A stretch of DNA of 64,000 nt from Hymenobacter qilianensis (GCF_014489555.1 NZ_CP060784.1:620001-684000); one strand, 5' to 3'. Shown: positions 1 through 9,102, numbered from the stretch's first letter. Made by a program: numbers and translations. Notes: generated from the letters alone by a model not told the origin.

Positions 1-51
1 AATATTTGCCCCCCAGCCCCAGAAAATATTTTAAAAAATATTCGATTAGAA

Positions 52-82
52 TTTGCCCCGAATTATTCGCCTCGTACATTTG
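52..82 (+). promoter_or_regulatory. Promoter of tRNA-Gln
   Basis: TTTG at 52-55 and TACATTTG at 75-82 are separated by 19 bases, matching the Bacteroidota housekeeping promoter (TTTG, about 19 bases, TAnnTTTG). The tRNA begins 32 bases downstream. The TTTG is followed by CCCCG, so this -33 element resembles the start of the dispersed GCCCCCCAG motif. Confidence 0.8.
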
Positions 83-113
83 CACACCCAAACGGCATTG
101 CCACTGGGGACTT

Positions 114-186
114 TGTCCGATGGTGTAACTGGCAACACGCTTGATTTTGATTCAAGAAAGTCCAGGTTCGAGCCCTGGTCGGACAA
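114..186 (+). tRNA. tRNA-Gln (anticodon TTG)
   Basis: The acceptor arms TGTCCGA (114-120) and TCGGACA (179-185) pair. The anticodon stem CTTGA/TCAAG encloses the loop TTTTGAT, giving anticodon TTG for glutamine. The T-arm GTTCGAGCC is canonical. No CCA is encoded. A strong hairpin terminator follows 12 bases later, so the tRNA appears to be transcribed alone. Confidence 0.95.
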
Positions 187-197
187 CTACTTGTAAC

Positions 198-248
198 GCG
201 AAAGGCGCTGATACTTCCCCCGGGAGGAATCAGCGCCTTTCGCTTTTT
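198..248 (+). terminator. Intrinsic terminator after tRNA-Gln
   Basis: A perfect 15-base-pair stem (198-212 with 229-243) is followed by TTTTT. It closes the single-gene tRNA unit before prs. Confidence 0.85.
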
Positions 249-339
249 AGTTTAGCCTTTTCGGCCTTTTCGCTTTATAATCGGCTATTTTTACTTATCG
301 CTCCCTTCTGCTTAGCTCAGCCATATAGCGTCTCCTGTT

Positions 340-347
340 TACCTTTG
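340..347 (+). promoter_or_regulatory. -7 element of prs promoter
   Basis: TACCTTTG fits TAnnTTTG and lies 33 bases before the prs start codon. No clear TTTG is seen at the expected -33 distance. Confidence 0.6.
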
Positions 348-380
348 CACACTCCGCTGATTCCCAACTGAATTAAACTC

Positions 381-1310
381 ATGTCCCAGCAGGTTAAACT
401 TTTCGCAGGCAACGCCTCGCACGAACTCGGTGAGAAAATTGCCGCCGCTTATGGCACCCAACTCGGTGATCTGAGCCTTCAGCGCTTCGCCGACACTGAA
501 CTGGGACCAAGCTTCAACGAAAGCGTCCGGGGATGTGCCGTGTTCCTGATTCAAAGCACGTTTCCGCCGGCTGAGAACCTGATGGAACTCATGCTGATGG
601 TAGACGCCGCCAAACGTGCCTCTGCCGCCTCCGTTACCATCGTGATGCCCTACTATGGCTACGCCCGCCAAGATCGTAAGGATAAGCCGCGCGTGAGTAT
701 CGGGGCTAAAGTGGTAGCCGACTTCATCCAAAGCGTAGGCACCGACCGCCTGATGACGTGTGACCTGCACGCCGGCCAGATTCAAGGCTTTTTCGATATT
801 CCCGTTGACCACCTTGATGGTTCGGCCATGTTTGTGCCTTATATCAAGTCGCTGAACTTAGAAAACCTCATTTTCGCCTCCCCTGACGTGGGTGGTGTGG
901 TGCGTACCCGCGCTTTTGCCAAGCGCTTCGGGGCCGAAATAGTGGTGTGCGACAAAACGCGTTTGCGGGCCAATGAAATTGCCTCGATGCAGGTGATTGG
1001 CGACGTGACCGGGCAAGATGTCGTTCTGGTCGATGATATTGTAGATACGGCTGGCACCATCTGCAAAGCGGCTGAATTGCTGCTAGAGCGTGGTGCGCGC
1101 TCAGTGCGCGCTGTTATTACACACCCTGTGCTCAGCGGCCCGGCCCACGACCGCATTCGCAACTCCGTGCTGGAAGAACTGGTGGTATCCGACACGATTC
1201 CGTTGCGGCAGGAGAACCCAAAAATCCGGGTGATATCGTTGGCTGATTTGTTTGCCCACGCTATTCGCAACGTCGTGACGCACGAGTCGATCAGCTCGCT
1301 CTTTACCTGA
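381..1310 (+). CDS. prs: Ribose-phosphate pyrophosphokinase
   Basis: Transfers pyrophosphate from ATP to ribose 5-phosphate, giving PRPP for purine, pyrimidine, histidine, tryptophan and NAD synthesis in the cytoplasm. The 309-residue product has the normal family length. The PRPP-binding signature DDIVDTAGT lies at about residue 217, the ATP-loop segment YGYARQDRKD at about 92, and the metal/ribose-5-phosphate segment CDLHAGQIQGFFD at about 127. The ATG is 33 bases after a TACCTTTG element, with no obvious Shine-Dalgarno sequence. The order prs, rplY, pth on one strand is common in bacteria, although rplY here has its own promoter. Confidence 0.97.
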   Translation: MSQQVKLFAGNASHELGEKIAAAYGTQLGDLSLQRFADTELGPSFNESVRGCAVFLIQSTFPPAENLMELMLMVDAAKRASAASVTIVMPYYGYARQDRKDKPRVSIGAKVVADFIQSVGTDRLMTCDLHAGQIQGFFDIPVDHLDGSAMFVPYIKSLNLENLIFASPDVGGVVRTRAFAKRFGAEIVVCDKTRLRANEIASMQVIGDVTGQDVVLVDDIVDTAGTICKAAELLLERGARSVRAVITHPVLSGPAHDRIRNSVLEELVVSDTIPLRQENPKIRVISLADLFAHAIRNVVTHESISSLFT

Positions 1311-1376
1311 TAGTTGGGCCGTGGTGCTTTGTTTCTATTAGCGGCGCGGCCTTTTACACACTATATATCAAGTCCT

Positions 1377-1407
1377 TTTTAGTTAACGGACTTAAACCGT
1401 ATCTTTG
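1377..1407 (+). promoter_or_regulatory. Promoter of rplY
   Basis: TATCTTTG at 1400-1407 is an exact TAnnTTTG -7 element. A weak TTTT lies 19 bases upstream at the -33 position. The predicted transcription start lies about 45-50 bases before the rplY ATG. Confidence 0.65.
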
Positions 1408-1461
1408 CGGCCCCATTAATTGATGGGAGCAAAAAATACTTTTTCCAAAAACACTCTTTTT

Positions 1462-2037
1462 ATGAAAAGCTTAGAGATTGTAGGGTTTAAAAGAGCGAAT
1501 CTCGGCAAGAAAGAGGCAAAGCAGCTGCGTCTTGATTCTTATGTTCCGTGCGTAATGTACGGTGCAGGAGAGCAGGTACACTTCTCGGCTCCTGCCATTC
1601 TCTTCCGCGAATTGCTGTACACGCCTGAAGTACACATCGTTGATTTGAACGTAGAAGGTACCATCTACCGTGCTATCGTGCAGGACGCTCAGTTTCACCC
1701 CGTGAACGAGATGCTGCTGCACGTTGACTTCCTGCAATTGCAGGATGGCAAAGAGGTAAAAATGGACATCCCTGTTAAGTACATCGGCACTTCGCCCGGC
1801 GTACAGCAAGGTGGTAAGCTGATCTCGAAGCTGCGTAAGGTAAAGGTGAAGGCGCTGCCCGAAAACCTGCCCGACTATGTAGAGGTGAACATCTCGGACC
1901 TCGAGCTAGGTAAGTCTATCAAAGTAAGCAAGGTGCAGCCTACCAACTACACTATTCTTACTAACCCCCTTGCTCCTATCGCTACCGTGGCTATCCCACG
2001 TGCGCTGAAAGGTGCAATGGCCGGCGGCGACAAGTAA
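1462..2037 (+). CDS. rplY: 50S ribosomal protein L25 (CTC/TL5 form)
   Basis: Binds 5S rRNA in the large ribosomal subunit. At about 191 residues it is the long CTC/TL5 form: an N-terminal L25 domain (about residues 1-90, with GKKEAKQLR and VPCVMYG) followed by the beta-rich CTC C-terminal domain, which contains VKYIGTSPGVQQGGKL. The frame is open from 1420, but the ATG at 1462 gives the family's usual start and sits about 55 bases after the TATCTTTG -7 element. A terminator made from two inverted copies of the dispersed motif follows. Confidence 0.93.
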   Translation: MKSLEIVGFKRANLGKKEAKQLRLDSYVPCVMYGAGEQVHFSAPAILFRELLYTPEVHIVDLNVEGTIYRAIVQDAQFHPVNEMLLHVDFLQLQDGKEVKMDIPVKYIGTSPGVQQGGKLISKLRKVKVKALPENLPDYVEVNISDLELGKSIKVSKVQPTNYTILTNPLAPIATVAIPRALKGAMAGGDK

Positions 2038-2074
2038 GCCCCCGCCACAGATTTTATAATCCGTTCGATTATCT

Positions 2075-2113
2075 AAAGAAAAGCCCCCAGAAATATTCTG
2101 GGGGCTTTTCTTT
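2075..2113 (+). terminator. Terminator built from an inverted motif pair
   Basis: A 16-base-pair perfect stem pairs AAAGAAAAGCCCCCAG (2075-2090) with its complement (2098-2113) across a seven-base loop. It ends rplY transcription before pth. Confidence 0.85.
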
Positions 2114-2183
2114 AAATGATTTAAGCCCTAAAACAAGACTGAATATTCGTCAATCTTGTGTTACCGATTTAATTCATGATTCA

Positions 2184-2747
2184 ATGAAATACCTGGTTTT
2201 ATGCCTCGGCAATATTGGTCCGGAATACGCCGACACGCGTCATAATATCGGATTTATGGTGGCCGATTATCTGGCACAAAAACACGAGGCGCGGTTTGAA
2301 ATAAATCGGTACGCGTTTGTGACGGAAATCAAGCATAAAGGCAAAACCTTCGTGCTGGTAAAGCCCACAACGTACATGAATCTGAGTGGTAAAGCGGCGG
2401 CGCATTATCTGACCAGCTTGAAGCTTGAGAAGGAGCAGATGCTGGTTGTGACGGACGATTTGGCGCTACCGTATGGCAAGCTGCGCCTGAAAGGAAAAGG
2501 CTCGGCTGGGGGGCATAATGGCTTGAAATCCATTCAGGAAACGCTGGGCACGGACGAATACGCCCGCCTGCGTTTTGGGGTTGATGCTAACTTTCCCAAA
2601 GGTCGGCAGGTGGATTATGTACTCAATCCATTTTCGGCCGATGAGCAAATCGACTTGCCGCTGCGCATTGAAAAAGCCGCTGAGGCTGTGCTGGCGTTCG
2701 GCACGCTAGGCATTGAGCGCGCTATGAACGTGGTCAATGTGAAATAA
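2184..2747 (+). CDS. pth: Peptidyl-tRNA hydrolase
   Basis: Cleaves peptidyl-tRNA released from stalled ribosomes and so recycles tRNA. The 187-residue product has the family length. The family motif TRHNIGFMV carries the catalytic His at about residue 20. A conserved Asn is in YMNLSGKA, the catalytic Asp is in DDLALPYG, and GSAGGHNGLKSI is the typical tRNA-binding loop. The ATG at 2184 gives the canonical beginning MKYLVLCLGN. The gene converges with metG across a 21-base-pair bidirectional terminator. Confidence 0.96.
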   Translation: MKYLVLCLGNIGPEYADTRHNIGFMVADYLAQKHEARFEINRYAFVTEIKHKGKTFVLVKPTTYMNLSGKAAAHYLTSLKLEKEQMLVVTDDLALPYGKLRLKGKGSAGGHNGLKSIQETLGTDEYARLRFGVDANFPKGRQVDYVLNPFSADEQIDLPLRIEKAAEAVLAFGTLGIERAMNVVNVK

Positions 2748-2799
2748 CACCTTCGCAGACGCGACTGAAACCCTATAAGGCGGTTGACTTTAAGCATTT

Positions 2800-2847
2800 A
2801 AACCCAAAAAAGCCCCCAGCGCTAGTGCTGGGGGCTTTTTTGGGTTT
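2800..2847. terminator. Bidirectional terminator between pth and metG
   Basis: A 21-base-pair perfect stem (2800-2820 with 2827-2847) contains AAAAAAGCCCCCAG on both arms, giving a T-run on either strand. It serves the convergent genes pth and metG and is an inverted pair of the dispersed motif. Confidence 0.9.
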
Positions 2848-2877
2848 AAGCTGAAAAGCTTGCTGAGAACAGCGTGT

Positions 2878-4919
2878 CTACATTACGCCGCTACCGGGCC
2901 GCACTTGCTGGCCGGGCTGCATGAGGGCCAATGAGCCGTCGGCGTTTTCGGCCAGCAGCAGCATGCCCTGCGACTGAATACCTTTTATCTCTCTGGGAGC
3001 CAAATTTAGCAACACCAACACCTGTTGTCCGACCAGTGCTTCCGGAATAAACGACTCGGCAATGCCGCTCACAATGGTGCGCTGCTCCAGCCCGGTATCC
3101 ACCGTGAGTTTGAGGAGCTTTTTGGTCTTGGCAACTTTCTCAGCGGCCGTGATGGTGCCTACGCGCAAATCCATGCGGCTGAACTCATCAAACGACACGT
3201 TATCCTTGGCGGGAGCCGTTACAGCGTTTGCTAATTCGTTGGCTTTTTTGGTATCGAGCAGCTTTTGTACTTGCGCCTCTACCGTAGCATCTTCAATCTT
3301 TTCAAACAGCAGAAATGCCTCGTTCAGTTGATGTCCGACAGGCAGAGCATCGGCGTTGCCAGCAGCGGTCCAGGGGCTTTTTCGGTGTTCAACATACTCC
3401 CCAAACGTGCCGCTGTGCTGGGCAGAAAAGGCTCCATTAATGTTGTCAGGCTAGCTGTAATTTGCAGCCCAATATTTAGGATAGTTCCTACCCGCGCCTC
3501 ATCCGTTTTGATGAGTTTCCACGGCTCCGTATCTGCCAGATATTTATTGCCCAAACGCGCCAAATTCATCAGCTCATTCAGCGCATCACGGAAGCGGTAA
3601 TTTTCAATTAGCTGACCAATACGCGCCGGAAAATCGGCTAATTGCTGGAGCACTTCCTGGTCAAATTCAGTAAGCTCATTTCGCGCCGGAATTTGTCCCC
3701 CAAAGTACTTATGCGTGAGCACAACGGCACGATTTACGAAGTTGCCGAGCGTGGCTAACAGCTCGTTATTATTGCGCGCCTGAAAATCTTTCCAGGTGAA
3801 ATCGTTGTCTTTATTTTCGGGAGCATTCGCGCACAATACGTAGCGCAAAACATCAGCACGACCGGGGAAATCCTGCAAATATTCGTGCAGCCACACGGCC
3901 CAGTTGCGTGAGGTAGAAATTTTGTCGCCTTCAAGATTCAGGAACTCATTGGCGGGCACGTTATCGGGCAAAATATAGTCGCCGTGCGCTTTGAGCATGG
4001 CCGGAAATATAATGCAGTGAAACACGATATTATCCTTGCCGATAAAGTGCACCAGCTTCGAGCCGCTGTCTTTCCAGTAAGTTTCCCAGGTGTCGGGCAG
4101 CAGGTCTTTAGTAGCGGAAATGTAGCCGATGGGTGCATCAAACCACACGTACAGCACCTTGCCTTCCGCGCCTTCTACCGGCACGGGCACGCCCCAATCG
4201 AGGTCGCGGGTAACGGCGCGCGGGTGCAGGCCCTGGTCGATCCAAGACTTGCATTGGCCGTACACGTTGGCTTTCCAGTCGTTTTTATGGCCTTCCACAA
4301 TCCATTCACGCAGCCAGGGCTCATATTGATCGAGAGGCAAGTACCAGTGCTTGGTTTCGCGCAGCACCGGGTTGTTGCCACTTAGCATGCTGCGCGGATT
4401 GATTAGTTCAGTGGGGCTGAGCGAAGTGCCGCACCGCTCGCACTGGTCGCCGTAGGCGTTTTCGTTGCCGCAGTTGGGGCACGTACCCACGATATAACGG
4501 TCGGCCAAAAATTGGTTGGCCTGCTCATCATAATACTGCTGCGACGTTTGCTCGATGAATTTTCCTTCCTCGTAAAGCTTGCGAAAAAAACCGCTCGAAA
4601 CTTCGCGGTGCGTAGCCGAGGAAGTGCGCGAATAGATATCGAACGACACACCAAAATCGAGGAAAGAATCTCGAATCAGCGCGTGATATTTATCCACCAC
4701 CTGCTGCGGCGTAACACCCTCTTTTTGCGCCCGAATAGTAATAGGCACACCGTGTTCATCGGAGCCGCAAATAAACTTTACATCGCGGCCGGCACTGCGC
4801 AGGTAGCGCACATAAATATCGGCTGGCAAATAAACACCTGCCAAGTGACCAATATGCACCGGACCATTGGCATAAGGCAAAGCAGCAGTAACGGTATAAC
4901 GTTGAAAGTCAGAAGACAT
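2878..4919 (-). CDS. metG: Methionyl-tRNA synthetase (frame broken once)
   Basis: Charges tRNA-Met. The class I HIGH motif is in [10 protein letters not shown] near residue 20. A zinc knuckle CPNCG/CERCG lies near 150, and KISTS (the KMSKS equivalent) near 335. The C-terminal domain [10 protein letters not shown] is the Trbp111/EMAP-like dimerisation and tRNA-binding domain. The frame is lost at about 3373-3376: the upstream frame stops at 3324, and the next segment continues smoothly in another frame as [18 protein letters not shown]. Adding one C to the four-C run (minus strand, GAAAAAGCCCC) gives 680 residues, the expected length. Loss of an essential enzyme is unlikely, so a base-call error is favoured. 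Slippage on GAAAAAG is a less likely alternative. Confidence 0.93.
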
Positions 4920-5044
4920 AAGAAGAAGCTAAACCCAAAAAGGGATTCGAAAGAAAGAAGTGAAATGGCTGTACTCAGGTAGCATTTGGGTACAAAGAAA
5001 AGTTTAAATACAAGGATAAATCAGCTTAATAAAACAATAACGAA

Positions 5045-5072
5045 TTGGACATAGTAAATACGGCTATATTTG
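5045..5072 (+). promoter_or_regulatory. Promoter of the H1-like gene
   Basis: TTG at 5045-5047 and TATATTTG at 5065-5072 are separated by 17 bases, matching the TTG...TAnnTTTG pattern. The ATG of the basic-protein gene is 67 bases downstream. Confidence 0.6.
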
Positions 5073-5138
5073 ATTGAATAGGTCGAATGATTTCAAGGAA
5101 ATTACAGGCAATCTATCTAACCCTCACCTGCTTCCACC

Positions 5139-5774
5139 ATGAAAAAATCAGAACAGGAGAAATCCGCTAAAAAGGCTAAAAAAGAGTCAGCTCCAAAAGC
5201 ATCGAAGGCGGAGCGCAAAGCGGCAAAATCAACGATGCAAGCGACCAAGTCGCTGAACGACGACCGCACCGTGGAGAAAGCCAGTCAGAAAAAGGCACTC
5301 AAATCGGCGGCCAAGCAACTTCAGAAAGAACTGGATACGCGGGTAAGCGATGTAGTGAAACGCATTCGCAAAGAAACGAAAGCTAAGCTGAAAGAAGTAG
5401 TGAAGGAAGCTACGCGACGGCTGGATCAGGACACGGAGCGCATGTTTGAGGAAGCCCTGCACACGATAGTACGTCATTACGACTCAGCCGACACGACAAC
5501 TGACACCCCAGTTGCTGCTGCGCCTACTCGTACGACGGACGTACGTAACCGCAAGCCAGCACCGAAGCCGTCCGTAACAACGAACAAGGATGGCAGTCCT
5601 CGTAAAAGCCGCGCCACTTTGCAAGCCACAGCAAGCACAGCGGCTTCGTCTAATGGCAGCTCACGCCGACCCAGCGCCAGCGCGCGCAAACCAGTAGCCA
5701 CAACCGCTAAAACAAGCCGCAAGCCGGCCGCCGAAACGCCGGCTCCGGGCGCCGACACCAACGGTGCCAGCTAA
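5139..5774 (+). CDS. Lysine/alanine-rich histone H1-like protein
   Basis: The 211-residue product is strongly basic. Residues 1-60 are Lys/Ala/Glu-rich. A predicted helical segment with heptad-like spacing (about 55-110, including LKEVVKEATRRLDQDTERMF) follows. The remainder is a low-complexity Ala/Pro/Ser/Arg/Lys tail like bacterial histone H1-like proteins. No signal peptide is present, so it should be cytoplasmic; DNA or RNA binding is inferred only from composition. It has its own promoter and a strong terminator shared with the convergent lipoprotein gene. No catalytic motif is visible. Confidence 0.7.
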   Translation: MKKSEQEKSAKKAKKESAPKASKAERKAAKSTMQATKSLNDDRTVEKASQKKALKSAAKQLQKELDTRVSDVVKRIRKETKAKLKEVVKEATRRLDQDTERMFEEALHTIVRHYDSADTTTDTPVAAAPTRTTDVRNRKPAPKPSVTTNKDGSPRKSRATLQATASTAASSNGSSRRPSASARKPVATTAKTSRKPAAETPAPGADTNGAS

Positions 5775-5802
5775 TTTTACTACCCCAATTAACAGGACGT
5801 AG

Positions 5803-5846
5803 AAAAGCCCCCAGCAAGTATTTCGCTTAGCTGGGGGGCTTTTTTT
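5803..5846. terminator. Bidirectional terminator, inverted motif pair
   Basis: AAAAGCCCCCAGC (5803-5815) pairs with GCTGGGGGGCTTTTTT (5830-5846) around a loop of about 14 bases. The right arm has six G where the left has five C, leaving one unpaired base. It separates convergent genes. Confidence 0.8.
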
Positions 5847-5862
5847 ACGCTTTACCATTATT

Positions 5863-6225
5863 TTAGAAACCCGGCCGACGAATGGTATCGGCGGGGGCAC
5901 CGCGCAAGCGGCGCAGTCGCGTTTCGGGCGTGCTGGTGTTAGGGTTGTTGGTGTTCACGTTTTCGATCCGCTGCCGGGAGTTGGTTCCGGCCGCCTGCTC
6001 ACCCAGCTCCACCCGGCCGGGCGTTGCGTCGGGCACGGCAGCACGAGTGCCGATTCCGCTATTGTAAGCCGCCTGCCGGTCGGCATCCGTCCGAATTTCA
6101 GTGGGCAGCGGGGCGCGGTCAACTTCGGCTGCCTGCTCCTGGGTGGCAGTGCAAGCGACGCCCAGAAACAGCAAGCTACCCAGCCAAAAGGCGCGGTAAG
6201 GCAAGCCTAAACGATACGTAAACAT
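5863..6225 (-). CDS. Small lipoprotein of unknown function
   Basis: The 120-residue product has an N-terminal signal with lipobox LGVAC near residues 21-25, so it is probably an SPII lipoprotein. The mature part is polar, rich in Arg, Thr, Ala and Pro, with no recognisable fold. The ATG at 6225 places the signal at the N-terminus; the frame is open further upstream to 6288. It lies in the same direction as msrB, with about 135 bases between them containing one lone GCTGGGGGCTTTTTT motif. Not recognised. Confidence 0.6.
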   Translation of the reverse strand: MFTYRLGLPYRAFWLGSLLFLGVACTATQEQAAEVDRAPLPTEIRTDADRQAAYNSGIGTRAAVPDATPGRVELGEQAAGTNSRQRIENVNTNNPNTSTPETRLRRLRGAPADTIRRPGF

Positions 6226-6359
6226 AGATTTTGACTGAATGCTGGTTCGGCGGCGAGCCTGCATTCTTACAACGCAACCCAACAGCATTAAGTTGGACTT
6301 AGCCAGCGCCCGCTTCAGAAGAGTAATGCGGGGCGCGCTGGGGGCTTTTTTGAAAGGAC

Positions 6360-6917
6360 TTACTGCTTCTTAAAATTCATCGCCGCCGAGTTCATGCAGT
6401 ACCGAAGCCCCGTAGGGTTGGGGCCGTCGTCGAAGACGTGACCAATGTGGCCACCGCACTTGGCGCACACAATCTCGTCGCGCGACATGCCGTAGCTATT
6501 ATCCTTCTGCACTTTCACGCTGGCCGCGGTGGCCGGAGCAAAGAAGCTGGGCCAACCCGTGCCCGACTCAAATTTGGTGGCTGAGTTGAATAATAAGTTG
6601 TTGCAGCCGGCGCAGTGATACACACCTTTTTCGTGGTTGTCGTTGTACTTATTAGCAAAAGGCCGCTCCGTACCTTGCTCGCGCAACACCTTAAATTGCT
6701 CAGGACTAAGCAGTTTTCTCCATTCCGCCTCCGTTTTGCGAACTGCAAATTCATCGGCTTTGTTGGTCATGGGCTGGGCCGTTGGATATGCTTTGGCAGC
6801 AGCGCCGGGATCGGTAGCTGCCTGAGCCTTAGCGGTTGCCAGCCCGTCTTTTTTCTGCGAGCAAGCAGTGCCCAACGTCAAAAAAGAAAAAGCCAGAATA
6901 AGGGCGGAGTTACGCAT
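6360..6917 (-). CDS. msrB: Peptide-methionine (R)-S-oxide reductase, lipoprotein form
   Basis: Reduces methionine-R-sulfoxide in proteins. The 185-residue product begins with a signal and lipobox (LGTAC at about 15-19), so it probably acts on envelope proteins. The MsrB domain covers about residues 60-183: two zinc-binding CxxC pairs (CAGC and CAKC), GHVFDDGP, and the resolving segment RYCMNSAAMNF with the catalytic Cys. The ATG at 6917 is chosen because it places the signal at the N-terminus. MsrA is not fused or adjacent. Confidence 0.92.
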   Translation of the reverse strand: MRNSALILAFSFLTLGTACSQKKDGLATAKAQAATDPGAAAKAYPTAQPMTNKADEFAVRKTEAEWRKLLSPEQFKVLREQGTERPFANKYNDNHEKGVYHCAGCNNLLFNSATKFESGTGWPSFFAPATAASVKVQKDNSYGMSRDEIVCAKCGGHIGHVFDDGPNPTGLRYCMNSAAMNFKKQ

Positions 6918-7089
6918 CAGGGGAAAGTGAGGGAAGTGTAAAACTGAAACAGATGAGTGGCGCGCCATTGCGGCAGCCACTGGCATAACATACGCTACCG
7001 GGCTTGGGTTCGGTTCGTGGGAGCGGGTGCTATTTCAGTTTCAAACAGTTAACATTTTCGTCACACTCATTTATCCGCTGACAATTGCG

Positions 7090-7097
7090 TACCTTTG
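7090..7097 (+). promoter_or_regulatory. -7 element of typA promoter
   Basis: TACCTTTG matches TAnnTTTG and ends 19 bases before the typA ATG, implying a very short leader of roughly 12-15 bases. Confidence 0.55.
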
Positions 7098-7116
7098 CGC
7101 CCGCAAAAACCTTTGT

Positions 7117-8925
7117 ATGCAGAACATTCGGAATATCGCAATTATTGCGCACGTTGACCACGGCAAGACGACGCTCGTGGACAAAATCATTCACGCCTCT
7201 AAGCTATTCGATGAGCACCAGCACTTCGACGACCTGATCCTGGACAACAACGATCTGGAGCGCGAGCGGGGCATTACCATCGTCTCCAAGAACGTATCGG
7301 TTCGTTATAAGGACGTCAAGATCAACATCATCGATACGCCTGGTCACGCCGACTTTGGTGGTGAGGTAGAGCGCGTACTGAAGATGGCCGACGGCGTGTT
7401 ACTGCTCGTGGATGCCTTCGAAGGCGCCATGCCCCAGACCCGCTTCGTACTGGGCAAAGCCATTGATTTGGGCCTGAAGCCTATCGTGGTAGTAAACAAA
7501 GTGGACAAGGAAAACTGCCGCCCCGATGAGGTGCACGAGCAGGTTTTCGACCTCATGTTCAACCTCGGCGCTTCGGAAGATCAGCTTGACTTCGTGACCC
7601 TTTATGGTTCATCGAAGCAAGGCTGGATGAGCACCGACTGGAAAGTAAAGACCGACAACATCATTCCGCTGCTCGACGCGGTGGTTGCTTCTATTCCTCC
7701 CGCGCCTACTTTGGACGGCACGCCCCAGATGCAGGTGACTTCGCTCGACTATTCGTCGTTCGTGGGCCGCATCGCCATTGGTCGCGTACACCGCGGCACG
7801 CTGAAAGAAGGCGCCAACATGAGCCTGGTGAAGCGTGACGGCACTATCAAGAAAGTAAAAATCAAGGAGCTACATGTGTTCGAAGGCTTGGGCCGGAACA
7901 AGGTTGCGGAAGTTAGCTCGGGCGAAATCTGCGCCGTAACGGGCATTGAAGGTTTCGACATCGGTGATACGCTGGCGGATGCCGACAACCCCGAAGGCCT
8001 GACCGTTATCAGCATCGACGAGCCGACGATGAACATGTTGTTCACCATCAACAACTCGCCCTTCTTCGGTAAGGAAGGCAAGTTCGTGACCTCGCGCCAT
8101 TTGCGTGACCGTCTGTTCAAAGAAACCGAGAAAAACCTTGCGCTGCGCGTAAAGGAAACCGATAAGGAAGATACATTTTTGGTGTACGGCCGCGGTATTC
8201 TTCACTTGTCGGTACTGATCGAGACGATGCGTCGTGAAGGCTTTGAATTGCAGGTGGGTCAGCCCCAGGTGCTGTTCAAAGAAGATGACAATGGCAACCG
8301 CCTGGAGCCAATCGAGCACTTGGTAGTTGATGTGCCAGAGGAAACTGCTGGTAAGGTTATCGAGCTGGTGACGATGCGTAAGGGCGACCTGACCATCATG
8401 GAGCCGAAAGGCGACTTGCAGCATTTGGAGTTCAACATTCCGGCCCGTGGCCTGATTGGCTTGCGTAACAACGTGCTGACGGCTACGGCTGGTGAGGCCA
8501 TCATGAACCACCGCTTCCTGAGCTACGAGCCCTATAAAGGCGTAATTCCGGGTCGTATTGCTGGTTCGCTGATTTCGATGGATACGGGTGCCGGCACCGC
8601 GTATACCATCGATAAGATGCAGGACCGCGGCGAGTTTTTCGTTGATCCGGGCGAGGAAGTGTACGCTGGCCAGGTTATCGGTGAGCACACTCGTCCTAAC
8701 GATTTGACCATCAACATCCAGAAAGGCAAGAAGCTCACCAACATGCGTGCTTCCGGCTCCGACGACAACGCCAAGATTATCCCGAAGCGTCAGTTTTCGC
8801 TGGAAGAGGCCATGGAATACATTCAGAAAGACGAGTATCTGGAAGTAACGCCTAAGTCGGTGCGGATGCGTAAGATTCTGCTGGACGAAAACGAGCGTTT
8901 GCGCTCAGCCAAGAAGGTAGACTAG
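7117..8925 (+). CDS. typA: Ribosome-associated GTPase TypA/BipA
   Basis: Translational GTPase of the EF-G/LepA superfamily that assists 50S assembly and stress adaptation. The 602-residue product has the family length. The P-loop is AHVDHGKTT (about residue 11), switch II is DTPGHADFGGE (about 70), and NKVDK recognises guanine (about 128). They are followed by domains II, III, V and the BipA-specific C-terminal domain (EAMEYIQKDEYLEVTPKSVR). The frame is open to 7027, but the ATG at 7117 gives the standard start MQNIRNIAII. A hairpin terminator follows. Confidence 0.97.
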   Translation: MQNIRNIAIIAHVDHGKTTLVDKIIHASKLFDEHQHFDDLILDNNDLERERGITIVSKNVSVRYKDVKINIIDTPGHADFGGEVERVLKMADGVLLLVDAFEGAMPQTRFVLGKAIDLGLKPIVVVNKVDKENCRPDEVHEQVFDLMFNLGASEDQLDFVTLYGSSKQGWMSTDWKVKTDNIIPLLDAVVASIPPAPTLDGTPQMQVTSLDYSSFVGRIAIGRVHRGTLKEGANMSLVKRDGTIKKVKIKELHVFEGLGRNKVAEVSSGEICAVTGIEGFDIGDTLADADNPEGLTVISIDEPTMNMLFTINNSPFFGKEGKFVTSRHLRDRLFKETEKNLALRVKETDKEDTFLVYGRGILHLSVLIETMRREGFELQVGQPQVLFKEDDNGNRLEPIEHLVVDVPEETAGKVIELVTMRKGDLTIMEPKGDLQHLEFNIPARGLIGLRNNVLTATAGEAIMNHRFLSYEPYKGVIPGRIAGSLISMDTGAGTAYTIDKMQDRGEFFVDPGEEVYAGQVIGEHTRPNDLTINIQKGKKLTNMRASGSDDNAKIIPKRQFSLEEAMEYIQKDEYLEVTPKSVRMRKILLDENERLRSAKKVD

Positions 8926-8950
8926 TTTCTGCCAACATTATCTCTCCCTC

Positions 8951-8988
8951 AGAAGGGCGCAGCCAGTGGTTGCGCCCTTCTGTTGTTT
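8951..8988 (+). terminator. Terminator after typA
   Basis: AGAAGGGCGCA (8951-8961) pairs with TGCGCCCTTCT (8971-8981), then a T-rich tail. This one does not use the dispersed motif. Confidence 0.75.
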
Positions 8989-9102
8989 CAAGGCCAGCGG
9001 CAGACATTTCGCTTAGTCCGGCTGTTATGAAGCAGTACGCGTTATTATGTCCTCTCCTATTTTGTTGAAATCAGCGCCAAAAAGCCCCCAAGCCTGCCCC
9101 TG

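Noticed and set aside
141..371. 76-codon frame beginning in tRNA-Gln
   Set aside because: It overlaps the tRNA, its terminator and the prs promoter.
7870..8688. 272-codon minus-strand frame within typA
   Set aside because: Antisense to typA, which is intact with GTPase motifs.
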